This document shows positions 16,526 to 25,465 of a stretch of 64,000 bases of DNA, piece after piece. Source of the stretch: Streptomyces varsoviensis. GTDB lineage: Bacteria > Actinomycetota > Actinomycetes > Streptomycetales > Streptomycetaceae. The number at the start of each line of letters is the position of its first letter. Position 1 is the stretch's first letter. The notes below the pieces were generated by a model that searched no databases, was not told the origin of the DNA, and saw nothing but the letters and a program-made list of their open reading frames with translations. Location: contig NZ_JOBF01000013.1 of NCBI RefSeq assembly GCF_000718635.1, positions 310,001 through 374,000 of the forward strand, read 5' to 3'. The translations under genes and the position numbers were made by a program.

Positions 16526-17536
16526 TCAATCGCCTTCCCGCCGCTCCCGGGTCGCGAGCAGCCGTCGCAGGGAGTAGAGCCGGGCCGGATCGGCGTGCCC
16601 GTCGGCCACCCACTGGTCGAGCGCGCACTCCGGCTCGTCGTGGCTGCACGCGCGCGGGCAGCCCTCGGTGCCCGGCACCAGGTCCGGGAAGGCCTGCACG
16701 ACCCGGGCGGGGTCCACGTGGTGCAGCCCGAAGGACCGTACGCCCGGGGTGTCGATCAGCCAGCCGTCGCCGCCCGGGAGCGGCAGGGCGAGCGCGGACG
16801 TCGTGGTGTGCCGGCCGCGTCCGGTGACCGCGTTCACATGGCCGGTGGCCCGCCGGCGGTCCTCCGCGACCAGGGCGTTGACCAGGGTCGTCTTGCCGAC
16901 CCCGGAGTGGCCGACGAACGCGGTCGTACGGCCCGTGAGCCGCTCGCGCACCCGGTCCGCGGCGGCCCCGTCGGCCAGCTCCTCGCGGCTCGTGACGACG
17001 TACCGGACGCCGAGGGTCCCGTACGACTCCAGCAGCGTGGCGGCCGGCGCCAGGTCCGACTTGGTGAGCACGAGCAGCGGTTCGAGCCCGGCGTCGTAGG
17101 CGGCGACCAGGCAGCGGTCGATGAGGCGGGGGCGCGGCTCCGGGTCGGCCAGCGCGGTGACGATCGCGAGCTGGTCGGCGTTGGCGACGACGACCCGCTC
17201 GAAGGGGTCGTCGTCGTCGGCCGTACGGCGCAGCACGGAGGTGCGCTCCTCGACCCGCACGATCCGGGCGAGGGTGTCCTTGGCCCCGCTGAGGTCGCCC
17301 ACCACGGCGACCCGGTCGCCGACGACCACGCCCTTGCGGCCCAGCTCGCGGGCCTTCATCGCGTGGATGGTGCGGTCCTCGACCAGGACCGTGAGCCGGC
17401 CGCGGTCGACGGTGAGGACGAAGCCCTCGGCGGCGTCCTCGTGCTTGGGGCGGATGTTGGTGCGGGGGCGGTTGCCCTTGCGGTTGGGGCGGACGCGGAC
17501 GTCGTCCTCGTCGGGGTTCTTGCCGTAGCGGCGCAT
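16526..17536 (-). CDS. rsgA: Ribosome small-subunit-dependent GTPase A (RsgA)
   Basis: A 336-residue circularly permuted GTPase that acts late in 30S subunit maturation. It has an N-terminal OB fold (about residues 38-95), then G4 (LTKSD), G1 (GHSGVGKTTLVNAL, about 210-223) and G3 (DTPGVRSF) in permuted order. A C-terminal zinc module, GCPRACSHDEPECAL, follows. The Arg/Lys-rich N-terminus (RVRPNRKGNRPRTN) is typical of actinobacteria. It lies 12 bp after aroA and is probably co-transcribed with it. Confidence 0.93.
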   Translation of the reverse strand: MRRYGKNPDEDDVRVRPNRKGNRPRTNIRPKHEDAAEGFVLTVDRGRLTVLVEDRTIHAMKARELGRKGVVVGDRVAVVGDLSGAKDTLARIVRVEERTSVLRRTADDDDPFERVVVANADQLAIVTALADPEPRPRLIDRCLVAAYDAGLEPLLVLTKSDLAPAATLLESYGTLGVRYVVTSREELADGAAADRVRERLTGRTTAFVGHSGVGKTTLVNALVAEDRRRATGHVNAVTGRGRHTTTSALALPLPGGDGWLIDTPGVRSFGLHHVDPARVVQAFPDLVPGTEGCPRACSHDEPECALDQWVADGHADPARLYSLRRLLATRERREGD

Positions 17537-17548
17537 CGCGGCGGTCTC

Positions 17549-18895
17549 TCAGGCTCTCGACACCGTCGCCGCCCCGGTCACCGATCCGAGCATCCCGGTC
17601 CACATCTCGGGGAAGTCGGGGAGCGTCTTGGCGGTCGTCGCCACGTTCTCGACCTGGACCCCGTCGACGGCGAGGCCGAGGACGGCGGCGGCGGTGGCCA
17701 GCCGGTGGTCGTCGTAGGTGTGGAAGACGCCGCCGTGCAGCGCCCGCGGGCGGATGCGCAGCCCGTCGGCGGTCTCGGTGACATCGCCGCCGAGCCCGTT
17801 GATCTCCTTGACCAGCGCCGCCAGCCGGTCCGTCTCGTGCAGCCGCAGGTGGGCGACGCCGCGCAGCACGGACTCGGAGTCGGCCAGCGCCGCGACGGCC
17901 GCGATGCCCGGCGTCAGCTCGCCGACCTCGCCGAGGTCGATGTCGATGCCGTGCACGGAGCCGGTGCCGGTGAAGGTCAGGCCCTCCTCGGTCAGCTCGC
18001 AGGAGCCGCCCATGGCGGTGAAGATCTCGCGGAGGGCGTCGCCGGGCTGGGTGGTGCGCTCGGGCCAGTCGGGGATGGTGACCCGGCCGCCGGTGACCAG
18101 CGCCGCGGCGAGGAACGGCTGGGCGTTGGAGAGGTCGGGCTCGACGGTCAGGTCGCGGCCGAGCAGGGCGCTGGGGGAGACCCGCCACATGTCGCGCTCG
18201 CCGCCCGACTCCGGGGTGTCCACCCGCGCGCCCGCCATCCGCAGCATGTCCACGGTCATCCGGATGTGCGGCATCGAGGGCAGCGCGCCGCCCACGTGGC
18301 GCACCTCCACGCCCTGGTTGAAGCGCGGCGCGGAGAGCAGCAGGGCGCTCACGAACTGGGAGGACGAGGAGGCGTCGATGCGCACCGAGCCGCCGTCCAG
18401 GGCGCCGCCGCCGTGCACGGTCATCGGCAGGGCGCCGCGGCCGTCGTCGTCGATGCGGGCGCCGAGCGCGCGCAGCGCGTCGATGACGCCGCCCAGCGGA
18501 CGCTCGTACGACCTGGGGTCGCCGTCGAAGCGGATCGGGCCGCCGGCGAGGGCCGCGACCGGCGGCAGGAAGCGCATCACGGTGCCGGCGTTGCCGACGT
18601 CGACGGTGGCCGGGCCGTGCAGCCCGGCGGGGATCACCCGCCACGCCTCGCCGCTGCCGTCCGGGCCGACGCCCTCCTCGATGCCGACGCCCATGGCGCG
18701 CAGCGCCTCGGCCATCAGCAGGGTGTCGCGGGAGCGCAGCGGGCGGCGCAGCCAGCCCGGCTCGGCGGCCAGGGCGGCCAGCACGAGCGCGCGGTTGGTG
18801 ACCGATTTCGAACCGGGCACGCTGACGGTCGCGTCGACGGCCCCGGTGGCGAGCGGGGCGGGCCAGAGGGCGGGGTGCGCGGGGCTCTCGGTCAT
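17549..18895 (-). CDS. aroA: 3-phosphoshikimate 1-carboxyvinyltransferase (EPSP synthase)
   Basis: A 448-residue enzyme of the shikimate pathway joining PEP to shikimate-3-phosphate. Motifs are [17 protein letters not shown] (about 26-42), [56 protein letters not shown] and [15 protein letters not shown]. The length is normal. The start is ATG 18895. It is followed by rsgA after 12 bp. Confidence 0.95.
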   Translation of the reverse strand: MTESPAHPALWPAPLATGAVDATVSVPGSKSVTNRALVLAALAAEPGWLRRPLRSRDTLLMAEALRAMGVGIEEGVGPDGSGEAWRVIPAGLHGPATVDVGNAGTVMRFLPPVAALAGGPIRFDGDPRSYERPLGGVIDALRALGARIDDDGRGALPMTVHGGGALDGGSVRIDASSSSQFVSALLLSAPRFNQGVEVRHVGGALPSMPHIRMTVDMLRMAGARVDTPESGGERDMWRVSPSALLGRDLTVEPDLSNAQPFLAAALVTGGRVTIPDWPERTTQPGDALREIFTAMGGSCELTEEGLTFTGTGSVHGIDIDLGEVGELTPGIAAVAALADSESVLRGVAHLRLHETDRLAALVKEINGLGGDVTETADGLRIRPRALHGGVFHTYDDHRLATAAAVLGLAVDGVQVENVATTAKTLPDFPEMWTGMLGSVTGAATVSRA

Positions 18896-18997
18896 GTCTT
18901 TACCTTAGTGGCTCCCTAGGAGGGAGAAACCTGATCGGATATGGCGAAACTTGGGCGAAACGTACGGCTGGTAAGAGAGCCGACACGGCGGAACCGG

Positions 18998-19711
18998 TCA
19001 CAGACCGAGCAGCCAGCGCCCGCCGCCGATCAGCGAGCACACCGATACGACGTGAAACAGCGTCAGCCACAGCAGCGGCGGTACGTGCGTGAGCCGGGCC
19101 AACTGGTCCGCGTCGGAGTCCGGCGCCCCGCCGTACCGGCGCTTGCGCTGCAGCTCGAAAGGCGGACGCACGCCGCCCAGCAGCAGGAACCAGACGACGC
19201 CGTACGCGAACGCGGCCTGCACCTCGGGCCCCGTCAGCCACGACACCAGCACGAAGGCCGCGCCGGCGAGCACCACCGTCAGCACCCCGTACGCGTTGCG
19301 GATCATCACCAGCATCGCCAGCAGCAGCGCCGTCGCGCCCCACAGCAGCGCGGTGATGTGGTTCGCGGCCAGCAGCCAGGCGCCGGCCAGCCCCAGCAGG
19401 GACGGCGCGGTATAGCCCGCGGCGGCGGTCAGGATCATGCCGAGGCCGTGCGGCTTGCCGCGGCTCACGGTCAGCCCGGAGGTGTCCGAGTGCAGCCGGA
19501 TGCCGTCCAGGCGGCGCCCGCTGAGCAGGGCTATGAGGCCATGGCCGCCCTCGTGCGCGATGGTGATCGCGTTGCGGGTCAGCAGCCACACCGGGCGCGG
19601 GCCCACCGCCGCGAGCGCCACCGCCGCGGTGACGATCACCAGCCACGAGGAGGGGTCCGGCTGGGTGCCGAAGACCCGGTCCCACAGATCGTCGGTTCGC
19701 GTGCTGTCCAT
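18998..19711 (-). CDS. M50-family membrane metallopeptidase
   Basis: A 237-residue integral membrane protein with about six hydrophobic segments. The zinc-binding motif AHEGGHGLIALLSG (HExxH; about residues 51-64) lies in a membrane segment. Characteristic of this short actinobacterial M50 type are GRRLDGIRLHSDTSGLTVS and a conserved NAYGVL segment. It is probably an intramembrane protease, but could be a non-proteolytic relative. Start is ATG 19711, 121 bp from the divergent SOS-peptidase start. It lies 102 bp upstream of aroA in the same direction. Confidence 0.82.
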   Translation of the reverse strand: MDSTRTDDLWDRVFGTQPDPSSWLVIVTAAVALAAVGPRPVWLLTRNAITIAHEGGHGLIALLSGRRLDGIRLHSDTSGLTVSRGKPHGLGMILTAAAGYTAPSLLGLAGAWLLAANHITALLWGATALLLAMLVMIRNAYGVLTVVLAGAAFVLVSWLTGPEVQAAFAYGVVWFLLLGGVRPPFELQRKRRYGGAPDSDADQLARLTHVPPLLWLTLFHVVSVCSLIGGGRWLLGL

Positions 19712-19831
19712 ACGGGGGCGGCTCCTTGGTCGGTCGTGGAAGTGTGGCACCCGGCCGTGGCGGGCGCGGAGGCGGCGTCTGCCAGGGTGGGAGCAGGGCG
19801 GGATGTGAGACGCGGCAGTCAGGGAGTGGGT

Positions 19832-20662
19832 ATGTGCGGGCGGTACGCGGCCAGTCGGCGGCCGGAGGACCTCGTCGAAACCTTCGGCGTGGAGAAGTGG
19901 GACGCGGCGGAGACGCTGGCTCCCGACTGGAACGTCGCGCCGACGGCGAGCGTGTACGCGGTGCTCGAACGCCCCCTTAAAGACGCCGCCGACCTGCGTC
20001 CGGTTCGCCAGTTGCGGCCACTGCGCTGGGGGCTCGTGCCGTCGTGGGCCACATCGCCGGACGTCGGCGTCAAGATGATCAACGCGCGGGCCGAGACGGT
20101 GCACGAGAAGCCGTCCTTCCGGCGGGCCTTCACCGCGCGCCGCTGCCTGCTGCCCGCCGACGGATACTACGAGTGGGTCACGGAGGCCGCGGAGCGGAAG
20201 CTGGAGGAGCAGGGCCGCAAGAAGCGGCCCCGGAAGCAGCCGTACTTCGTGACCCCCGCCGACGGCTCGGTCATGGCGATGGCCGGGCTGTACGAGTTCT
20301 GGCGCGACGCCGCGCTGCCGCCCGACCACCCCCAGGCGTGGTGGGCCACCTGCACGGTGATCACCACCGAGGCGGAGACCACGCCGCTGGCGGGCGCCGC
20401 GGGCGGGGCCGGGGGAGGGGAGGGGCCGGGGTCGCTGGCGGACATCCACCCCCGCATGCCGCTTGCCCTTCCGGCGGATCGGTGGGACGCGTGGCTGGAT
20501 CCGGGCCGTACGGACGCCGATGAGCTGCGCTCCCTGCTGGCCCCGCCGCCGGCGGGCGGGGTACGGGCGTACCCCGTGAGCACCGCCGTGAGCAACGTCC
20601 GCAACAACGGTCCCGAACTGCTGACGGAACTCCCCGCCCCGGAGGCGGGCACCCTGTTCTGA
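19832..20662 (+). CDS. SOS response-associated peptidase (YedK/HMCES type)
   Basis: A 276-residue SRAP-domain protein. The catalytic Cys2 is exposed after Met removal (MCGRYAASRRPEDL) and forms a thiazolidine crosslink with abasic sites in single-stranded DNA. Further family residues are WNVAPT (Asn), LRWGLVPSWA, INARAETVHEKPSFR, PADGYYEW and the active-site Glu/His region including HPRMPLAL. An insert with Lys/Arg (RKLEEQGRKKRPRKQ) and a Gly-rich loop (GAAGGAGGGEGPG) lengthen it relative to E. coli YedK. Start ATG 19832. Confidence 0.92.
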   Translation: MCGRYAASRRPEDLVETFGVEKWDAAETLAPDWNVAPTASVYAVLERPLKDAADLRPVRQLRPLRWGLVPSWATSPDVGVKMINARAETVHEKPSFRRAFTARRCLLPADGYYEWVTEAAERKLEEQGRKKRPRKQPYFVTPADGSVMAMAGLYEFWRDAALPPDHPQAWWATCTVITTEAETTPLAGAAGGAGGGEGPGSLADIHPRMPLALPADRWDAWLDPGRTDADELRSLLAPPPAGGVRAYPVSTAVSNVRNNGPELLTELPAPEAGTLF

Positions 20663-20710
20663 CCACTCAGCCCGCTCAGCCCGGCCCGCCACCGCGCTCA
20701 ATCGCCGCGC

Positions 20711-21005
20711 GGGCTGGACTGGGCCGAGGTCAAGGATGGCCTCAAGCGCCGGGCGGGCTGGGGTGGGCTGGGCCCCAAGATGGCCTCAAGCGCCGGCCGG
20801 GCTGGGGGGCCGAGCCCAAAGACGGCCTCAAACGCCGGCCGGGCTGGGGTGGGCTGGGCTCGGGCGTGGACTCAAGCGCCCCCCCCGGCTGGACTGGGCC
20901 GAGCCGAAAGACGGCCTCAAGCGCCGGCCGGGCTGGGGTGGGCTGGGCTCGGAGCTGGGGCCAGGGATGGTCTCAAGCGCCGGCCGGGCTGGGCTGGGCT
21001 CGGGG
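20711..21005. repeat. Six-copy ~44-bp intergenic repeat array
   Basis: The core CTCAAGCGCCGG-CGGGCTGG occurs at 20741, 20785, 20827, 20871, 20916 and 20972, giving periods of 44, 42, 44, 45 and 56 bp. Each unit also carries GGGCTGGG-type filler. The 416-bp gap between the SOS-peptidase and hydrolase genes contains nothing else recognisable. Single copies of a CTCAAGCGCCGGNCGGGCTG-like word are widespread between Streptomyces genes; a tandem cluster is unusual. Confidence 0.88.
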
Positions 21006-21078
21006 GGTGCGGATTTGGTGCGGCTGAGTGTGACGGGTCGTACGGGGGCCGGTCGGTGGTTGAGGGCAGGATGGGTGG

Positions 21079-21750
21079 GTGACGAAGATCGAGAGTGAGA
21101 CTGTTCCCACCCCCGCCGGTGACGCGCGCGTCACCTGGGGCCGGGCCCGTGAGCCTGGGCTGGTGTTGGCTGTGGGGCACGGGGCCGGTGGGGGGATCGA
21201 GGCGCGGGACCTGCGGGCGCTCGCGGCGGGCCTTCCCGCCCACGGGGTGACCGTCGCGCTGGTGGAGCAGCCCTGGCGGGTCGCCGGGAAGAAGGTGGCC
21301 CCCGCCCCGAAGGCGCTCGACGCTGCCTGGACGGCGCTGTGGCCCGTACTCGCCGCCGAGGGGCCGCCCGTCGTCGCGGGCGGGCGGAGCGCCGGGGCGC
21401 GCGTCGCGTGCCGGACCGCGCGGGAGCTGGGTGCCGCCGCCGTGCTCGCGCTGTCGTTCCCGCTGCACCCGCCCGGCAAGCCGGAGAAGTCACGGGCCGA
21501 GGAGCTGGCCGCGCCCGGTCCGCTGCCGACGCTCGTCGTGCAGGGCGGCCGCGACCCGTTCGGCCGCCCGGAGGAGTTTCCGGCCGGTACGGACGTCGTG
21601 ACCGTGCCCTACGGGGACCACGGCTTCGCCGTGCCCAAGCGGGCCGACATCACCCAGGAGGAGGCCCTGGCGGGGCTCACGGACGCGGTCGCCGCGTGGC
21701 TGGACGGGCCCGTACGTGCATCCGTTCGCCCTGGCGCCCGAAAAGGCTGA
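21079..21750 (+). CDS. Alpha/beta-hydrolase family protein (KANL3/Tex30-like dienelactone hydrolase type)
   Basis: A 223-residue cytoplasmic hydrolase. It has the AVGHGAGGG oxyanion region (about 33-41), the nucleophile elbow GGRSAGARVA (Ser at about 99), SFPLHPPGKPEKSR, an acid in VVQGGRDPFG and a His in YGDHGFAVPKR. All parts of a Ser-Asp-His triad are present. The substrate is unknown. Start GTG 21079. Its last 74 bp overlap the 3' end of the convergent XRE/cupin gene. Confidence 0.83.
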   Translation: MTKIESETVPTPAGDARVTWGRAREPGLVLAVGHGAGGGIEARDLRALAAGLPAHGVTVALVEQPWRVAGKKVAPAPKALDAAWTALWPVLAAEGPPVVAGGRSAGARVACRTARELGAAAVLALSFPLHPPGKPEKSRAEELAAPGPLPTLVVQGGRDPFGRPEEFPAGTDVVTVPYGDHGFAVPKRADITQEEALAGLTDAVAAWLDGPVRASVRPGARKG

Positions 21751-22264
21751 GCACCTCCACGGGCTCGTCCCCGGCGGCCCCGAACCAGTGCGGCAGCCGG
21801 GTGTCGAACTCGGCGGCCTCCCCGGACCGCAGCCGGAGGTCCTGGTCGCCCAGGAGCAGCCGCAGCCGCCCGGAGAGTACGTAGAGCCATTCGTACCCCT
21901 CATGCGTCCGCAGGTCCGGATCGGCGTCGGACCGGTCGATGACCAGCTTGAACGCCTGGAGCCCGCCCGGCTGCCGGGTCAGCGGCACGAACGTCATCCC
22001 CTCCACCCGGCGCGGCACCGCCCTGATCCGCGGGTCGCCGACCTCCGGCGCGCCCACCAGCTCGTCCAGCGGCACCTGGAAGGCGCGGGAGAGCGGCAGC
22101 AGCAGTTCCAGGGAGGCGCGCCGGGCGCCGGACTCCAGCCGGGACAGCGTGGAGACCGAGACCCCGGTCTCCTGCGACAGCTCGGCCAGGGTGAGCCCGC
22201 GCTCTTGGCGTACCCGCCGCAGCCGCGGGCCGACGTCCGCCAGTACCTGTTCGTAGCCGCTCAT
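21677..22264 (-). CDS. XRE-family regulator with C-terminal cupin domain
   Basis: A 195-residue protein. The N-terminal helix-turn-helix (about residues 8-65; LRRVRQERGLTLAELSQETGVSVSTLSRLESG) is followed by a cupin sensor domain (about 105-180; HEGYEWLYVLSGRLRLLLGDQDLRLRSGEAAEFDTRLPHWFG). This architecture is typical of small-molecule-responsive repressors such as the PuuR/SutR type. It is divergent from sigR, whose promoter lies in the shared intergenic space, and overlaps the convergent hydrolase gene. Confidence 0.85.
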   Translation of the reverse strand: MSGYEQVLADVGPRLRRVRQERGLTLAELSQETGVSVSTLSRLESGARRASLELLLPLSRAFQVPLDELVGAPEVGDPRIRAVPRRVEGMTFVPLTRQPGGLQAFKLVIDRSDADPDLRTHEGYEWLYVLSGRLRLLLGDQDLRLRSGEAAEFDTRLPHWFGAAGDEPVEVLSLFGRQGERMHVRARPATRRPRP

Positions 22265-22334
22265 CCCCTCATTGCAGGAACGGCAAGCCGATTTGTCAAT
22301 CGAGGCCCGTAATGACGCCGGCGTTCCGCTCGCC

Positions 22335-22361
22335 GGGAATGAGAACCGGGAGGCTGCTGTT
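22335..22361 (+). promoter_or_regulatory. SigR-dependent autoregulatory promoter of sigR
   Basis: GGGAAT (22335-22340) and GTT (22359-22361) are separated by exactly 18 bp. This matches the Streptomyces SigR consensus (GGGAAT, 16-18 bp, GTT). Transcription would start about 22368-22371, upstream of ATG 22414, as for the stress-induced sigRp2 transcript known in S. coelicolor. Confidence 0.85.
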
Positions 22362-22413
22362 GTGCCAGGCGTAGGTACGTACAGGCACGCTCAGAGGAAT
22401 GGGGACTTCCCGC

Positions 22414-22578
22414 ATGGGTTCGATCGCATGCCCGTCACGCCCGCAGGCCGCCGAGGCCCAGTGGTCGACGCTGCGGGTGGACCAGCCCGGCATGGCTGGA
22501 GCGGCGGCCGGACCGGATCGTCGTCTATTCTCCGATTCGAGCGGGTCCGCATCCGGTCCCGCCACCGTCTTGGAGGAG
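22414..22578 (+). other. In-frame 55-codon N-terminal extension giving the SigR' isoform
   Basis: An ATG at 22414 is in frame with the GTG start of sigR and exactly 55 codons upstream. In S. coelicolor the unstable induced isoform SigR' carries a 55-residue N-terminal extension made from the SigR-dependent transcript. The extension here includes [20 protein letters not shown]. The matching length and the upstream SigR promoter support the same feedback arrangement. Confidence 0.75.
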
Positions 22579-23274
22579 GTGGGTCCGGTCACTGGGACCG
22601 ACGCAGGGACCGATGACGGCCAGGCGCGGGAGCCCGCGACGCCCGCGGAGAGCGCCCTGGAGCGGAACGCGCGCTTCGAGCGGGACGCCCTCACCTTCCT
22701 CGACCAGATGTACTCCGCGGCGCTGCGCATGACGCGCAACCCCGCGGACGCCGAGGACCTGGTGCAGGAGACGTACGCCAAGGCGTACGCGTCCTTCCAC
22801 CAGTTCCGGGACGGCACGAACCTCAAGGCGTGGCTGTATCGCATCCTGACCAACACCTTCATCAACTCCTACCGCAAGAAGCAGCGCGAGCCGCTGCGCA
22901 GCGGCTCGGAGGAGATCGAGGACTGGCAGCTCGCGCGCGCCGAGTCGCACATGTCGACCGGGCTGCGCTCCGCCGAGTCGCAGGCGCTCGACCATCTGCC
23001 GGACTCCGACGTGAAGGCCGCCCTCCAGGCGATCCCCGAGGAGTTCCGGATAGCGGTGTATCTCGCGGACGTCGAGGGCTTTGCGTACAAGGAGATCGCC
23101 GACATCATGGGTACGCCCATCGGCACGGTCATGTCGCGCCTGCACCGTGGGCGCCGCCAACTGCGCGGCATGCTGGAGGACTACGCCCGTGAGCGCGGGC
23201 TCGTCCCGGCAGGAGCCGCGACCGCTTCGAACGCGTCGGACGAGTCGCACGACGGGAAAGGCTCGGACTCATGA
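22579..23274 (+). CDS. sigR: ECF sigma factor SigR (thiol-oxidative stress)
   Basis: A 231-residue group IV sigma factor. Region 2 is [44 protein letters not shown] and region 4 is [47 protein letters not shown], nearly as in S. coelicolor SigR (SCO5216). It directs thioredoxin, mycothiol and protein quality-control genes on disulphide stress. GTG 22579 follows GGAGGAG. It overlaps rsrA by ATGA, so the anti-sigma is translationally coupled. It is autoregulated from the promoter at 22335. Confidence 0.95.
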   Translation: MGPVTGTDAGTDDGQAREPATPAESALERNARFERDALTFLDQMYSAALRMTRNPADAEDLVQETYAKAYASFHQFRDGTNLKAWLYRILTNTFINSYRKKQREPLRSGSEEIEDWQLARAESHMSTGLRSAESQALDHLPDSDVKAALQAIPEEFRIAVYLADVEGFAYKEIADIMGTPIGTVMSRLHRGRRQLRGMLEDYARERGLVPAGAATASNASDESHDGKGSDS

Positions 23275-23711
23275 GTTGCGGAGAGCCGCACGAGACGGAT
23301 TGCTCAGAGGTCCTCAGCCATCTCTACGAGTTCCTCGACCACGAGATGCCGGACGGTGACTGCGCCAAGTTCGAGGTGCACATAGACGAGTGCTCCCCCT
23401 GCCTGGAGAAGTACGGCCTGGAGCAGGCCGTGAAGAAGCTCGTCAAGCGCTGCTGCGGCCACGACGACGTACCGGCGGACCTGCGGGCCAAGGTCATGGG
23501 GCGGATCGAGCTGATCCGCTCCGGCCAGTCGGTGCCGGACATGGACGTGGTGGCCGAGGCGCGGGCCGCCGAGGCCAAGGCCGCCGCCGAGCGGGCGGCG
23601 GCCGAGGGCAAGGAGGCCCGGGAGGCGCAGAACGCCCACGAGGCCCAGGAGGCCAAGGGCGGCGCCGAACCGCGGCTGGGCGTCCAGCCTCCGGGGCTGT
23701 CCGCCACGTAG
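23271..23711 (+). CDS. rsrA: Redox-sensing zinc anti-sigma factor RsrA, with extended C-terminus
   Basis: A 146-residue ZAS-family anti-sigma factor. The zinc/redox residues are all present: C3, C11, C31, H37, C41, C44, C61 and C62 ([14 protein letters not shown]). Reduced RsrA holds SigR; a disulphide involving C11 and C44 expels zinc and frees it. Residues 1-95 closely follow S. coelicolor RsrA (105 aa). The last ~45 residues here are an additional Ala/Glu-rich, probably helical tail ([18 protein letters not shown]...). Start ATG 23271 overlaps the sigR stop. Confidence 0.94.
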   Translation: MSCGEPHETDCSEVLSHLYEFLDHEMPDGDCAKFEVHIDECSPCLEKYGLEQAVKKLVKRCCGHDDVPADLRAKVMGRIELIRSGQSVPDMDVVAEARAAEAKAAAERAAAEGKEAREAQNAHEAQEAKGGAEPRLGVQPPGLSAT

Positions 23712-23989
23712 GGCGGCTGTCCGCCACGTGGGCCGCCGGCCCGGCGCTGCCGCGGCGCGCGCTGGCACTGCCGCCAGTTTTCGCCCGGCTCGCCCTGGGG
23801 CCCGCCGGAACTGCCGCTGGTCCCTAGCCGACACTGCCGTCGGCTGTCCCCGCATAGCCGTACTTTTCACTCGAAGGGGTGCTTTCGGGCGGCCCGCTCG
23901 GGCCAATTCGCGGATGTGGCCCACCGGCCTGATGACCCGGCCTATTCTCCCCATCTCGACGCGCAAGCCGACGGGACGGGGAGAGTTTC

Positions 23990-25465
23990 ATGCGCACACT
24001 TCCGGCCACGGCCCGCGCGTACCTCCTGTGCGTCGGGTTCACCGCCGTCCTCTGCGCCGCCCCGGCGCTGCGATCCGGCCGGGCCGCCCCCTGGGGCACG
24101 GTCGTCGCGCTCGCCGCGCTCTACGCGCTGTGCGAGCGGCTCGCCCGCCGGCCGCCGATGGGCCGGACCGGTGCCGGCGCCTTCTTCCCAGTGCTGCTGG
24201 CGGCGGCCTTCCTGCTGCCGCCGCCGCTCGCCGGGCTCGTCGCCGTGCCCGGCGCGCTCGCGAGCCCCGTCGAGCGGAGCCCGGCCCGCGTACGGCGGCT
24301 CTGGCACGCGGCCCGGCTCTCCATCGCCGTGCACGCCGCCTCCCACGTCTTCGCGCTCGGCGCGCACCGCACGGTCACCGCGCCCGACTTCCCGTACGTC
24401 CTGCTGCCCGCCGCGGCCGCCGCGCTGGCCTTCTCCGTCGTCTCCGCCCTCCTCGACGGCGGCATCCTCGTCACCGCCGAGCGCAGCTCCCCGCGCACCG
24501 CCTGGCGCGCCCCGCTGCTCGGCTCGCTCGCGCCGCACCTGGTGCACGGGTTGGCCGGGCTGATGATGGCCGTCCTGTGGCACTCCACGTACGGGCCGGT
24601 GGCCGCGCTTCTCGTGCTGCTGCCGATGTACATCTCCTGCTGGGTCCTCGCCCAGTACCACCGCGAGCGTGCCGCGCACCAGGCCACGATCCGGGCCCTG
24701 GTGCAGGCCGTCGACATCAAGGACCGGTACACGCGCGGCCACAGCGAGCGCGTCGGCCGCGCGTCCGTGCTGATCGCCCGCGAACTGGGCATGGACGGCG
24801 ACCGCCTCGAAGCGCTGCGCTTCGCTGGCATCCTGCACGACGTCGGCAAACTCGGCGTCCCCACGCGGCTGTTGCGCAAGAACGGGCCGCTCACCCCGCA
24901 GGAGCGGCGCGTCATCGAGCTGCACCCCGAGTACGGGCACGAGATGGTGCGCGGCATCGGCTTCCTCGACGAGGCCCGCGCGGCGATCCTCCACCACCAC
25001 GAGCGGCTGGACGGCAGCGGCTACCCCTATGGGCTGAGCGGCCATCACATCCCTTTGTTCGCGCGGGTGGTGGCCGTCGCGGACGCCTTCGACGCGATGA
25101 CGTCGACCCGTTCGTACCGCCGCGGCCGGCCCGTGGCGGCGGCCGTCGAGGAGCTGCGGCGCTGCGCCGGTACGCAGTTCGACCCGCTCATGGTCGGCGC
25201 CCTCGCGCGCGCCCTGGACCGCCACGGCTGGCATCCGGCGGTGACCGCGGACGCGGCCGGCGCGGCCGGGGCGGCTGGTGCGGTCGGCGACGTCCCCGAT
25301 GACCTCAGCGGAAACGTGCCTTCAGGGGCCCTCCCGGGGGTTCTGCCGGGAGTCCTGCCGGGGGCCCTGAGAGCGGTCTCGCCGGCCTCCCAGGGCGTCG
25401 GGACGCGCGCTCCCGAGGACTCCCCCCGGCGGCCGTTCCCCGGCCCCAGGGGCGGCACCCGGTGA
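23990..25465 (+). CDS. Membrane-anchored HD-GYP-type phosphohydrolase
   Basis: A 491-residue protein. The N-terminal half has about five to six hydrophobic segments (residues 5-230). The C-terminal HD-GYP domain (about 240-410) has RGHSERVG, AGILHDVGKLGVP and the signature HHERLDGSGYPYGLSG with an intact GYP, then DAFDAMTSTRSYRR. HD-GYP enzymes hydrolyse cyclic dinucleotides such as c-di-GMP. A 70-residue disordered Gly/Pro/Ala tail with repeats PGVLPGVLPGAL ends the protein. It overlaps the next gene by GTGA, so the two are coupled. Start ATG 23990. Confidence 0.87.
   Translation: MRTLPATARAYLLCVGFTAVLCAAPALRSGRAAPWGTVVALAALYALCERLARRPPMGRTGAGAFFPVLLAAAFLLPPPLAGLVAVPGALASPVERSPARVRRLWHAARLSIAVHAASHVFALGAHRTVTAPDFPYVLLPAAAAALAFSVVSALLDGGILVTAERSSPRTAWRAPLLGSLAPHLVHGLAGLMMAVLWHSTYGPVAALLVLLPMYISCWVLAQYHRERAAHQATIRALVQAVDIKDRYTRGHSERVGRASVLIARELGMDGDRLEALRFAGILHDVGKLGVPTRLLRKNGPLTPQERRVIELHPEYGHEMVRGIGFLDEARAAILHHHERLDGSGYPYGLSGHHIPLFARVVAVADAFDAMTSTRSYRRGRPVAAAVEELRRCAGTQFDPLMVGALARALDRHGWHPAVTADAAGAAGAAGAVGDVPDDLSGNVPSGALPGVLPGVLPGALRAVSPASQGVGTRAPEDSPRRPFPGPRGGTR

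Noticed and set aside
20711..21005. CRISPR array
   Set aside because: The repeat core is about 20 bp with repetitive, similar spacers; no unique spacers and no cas genes nearby.
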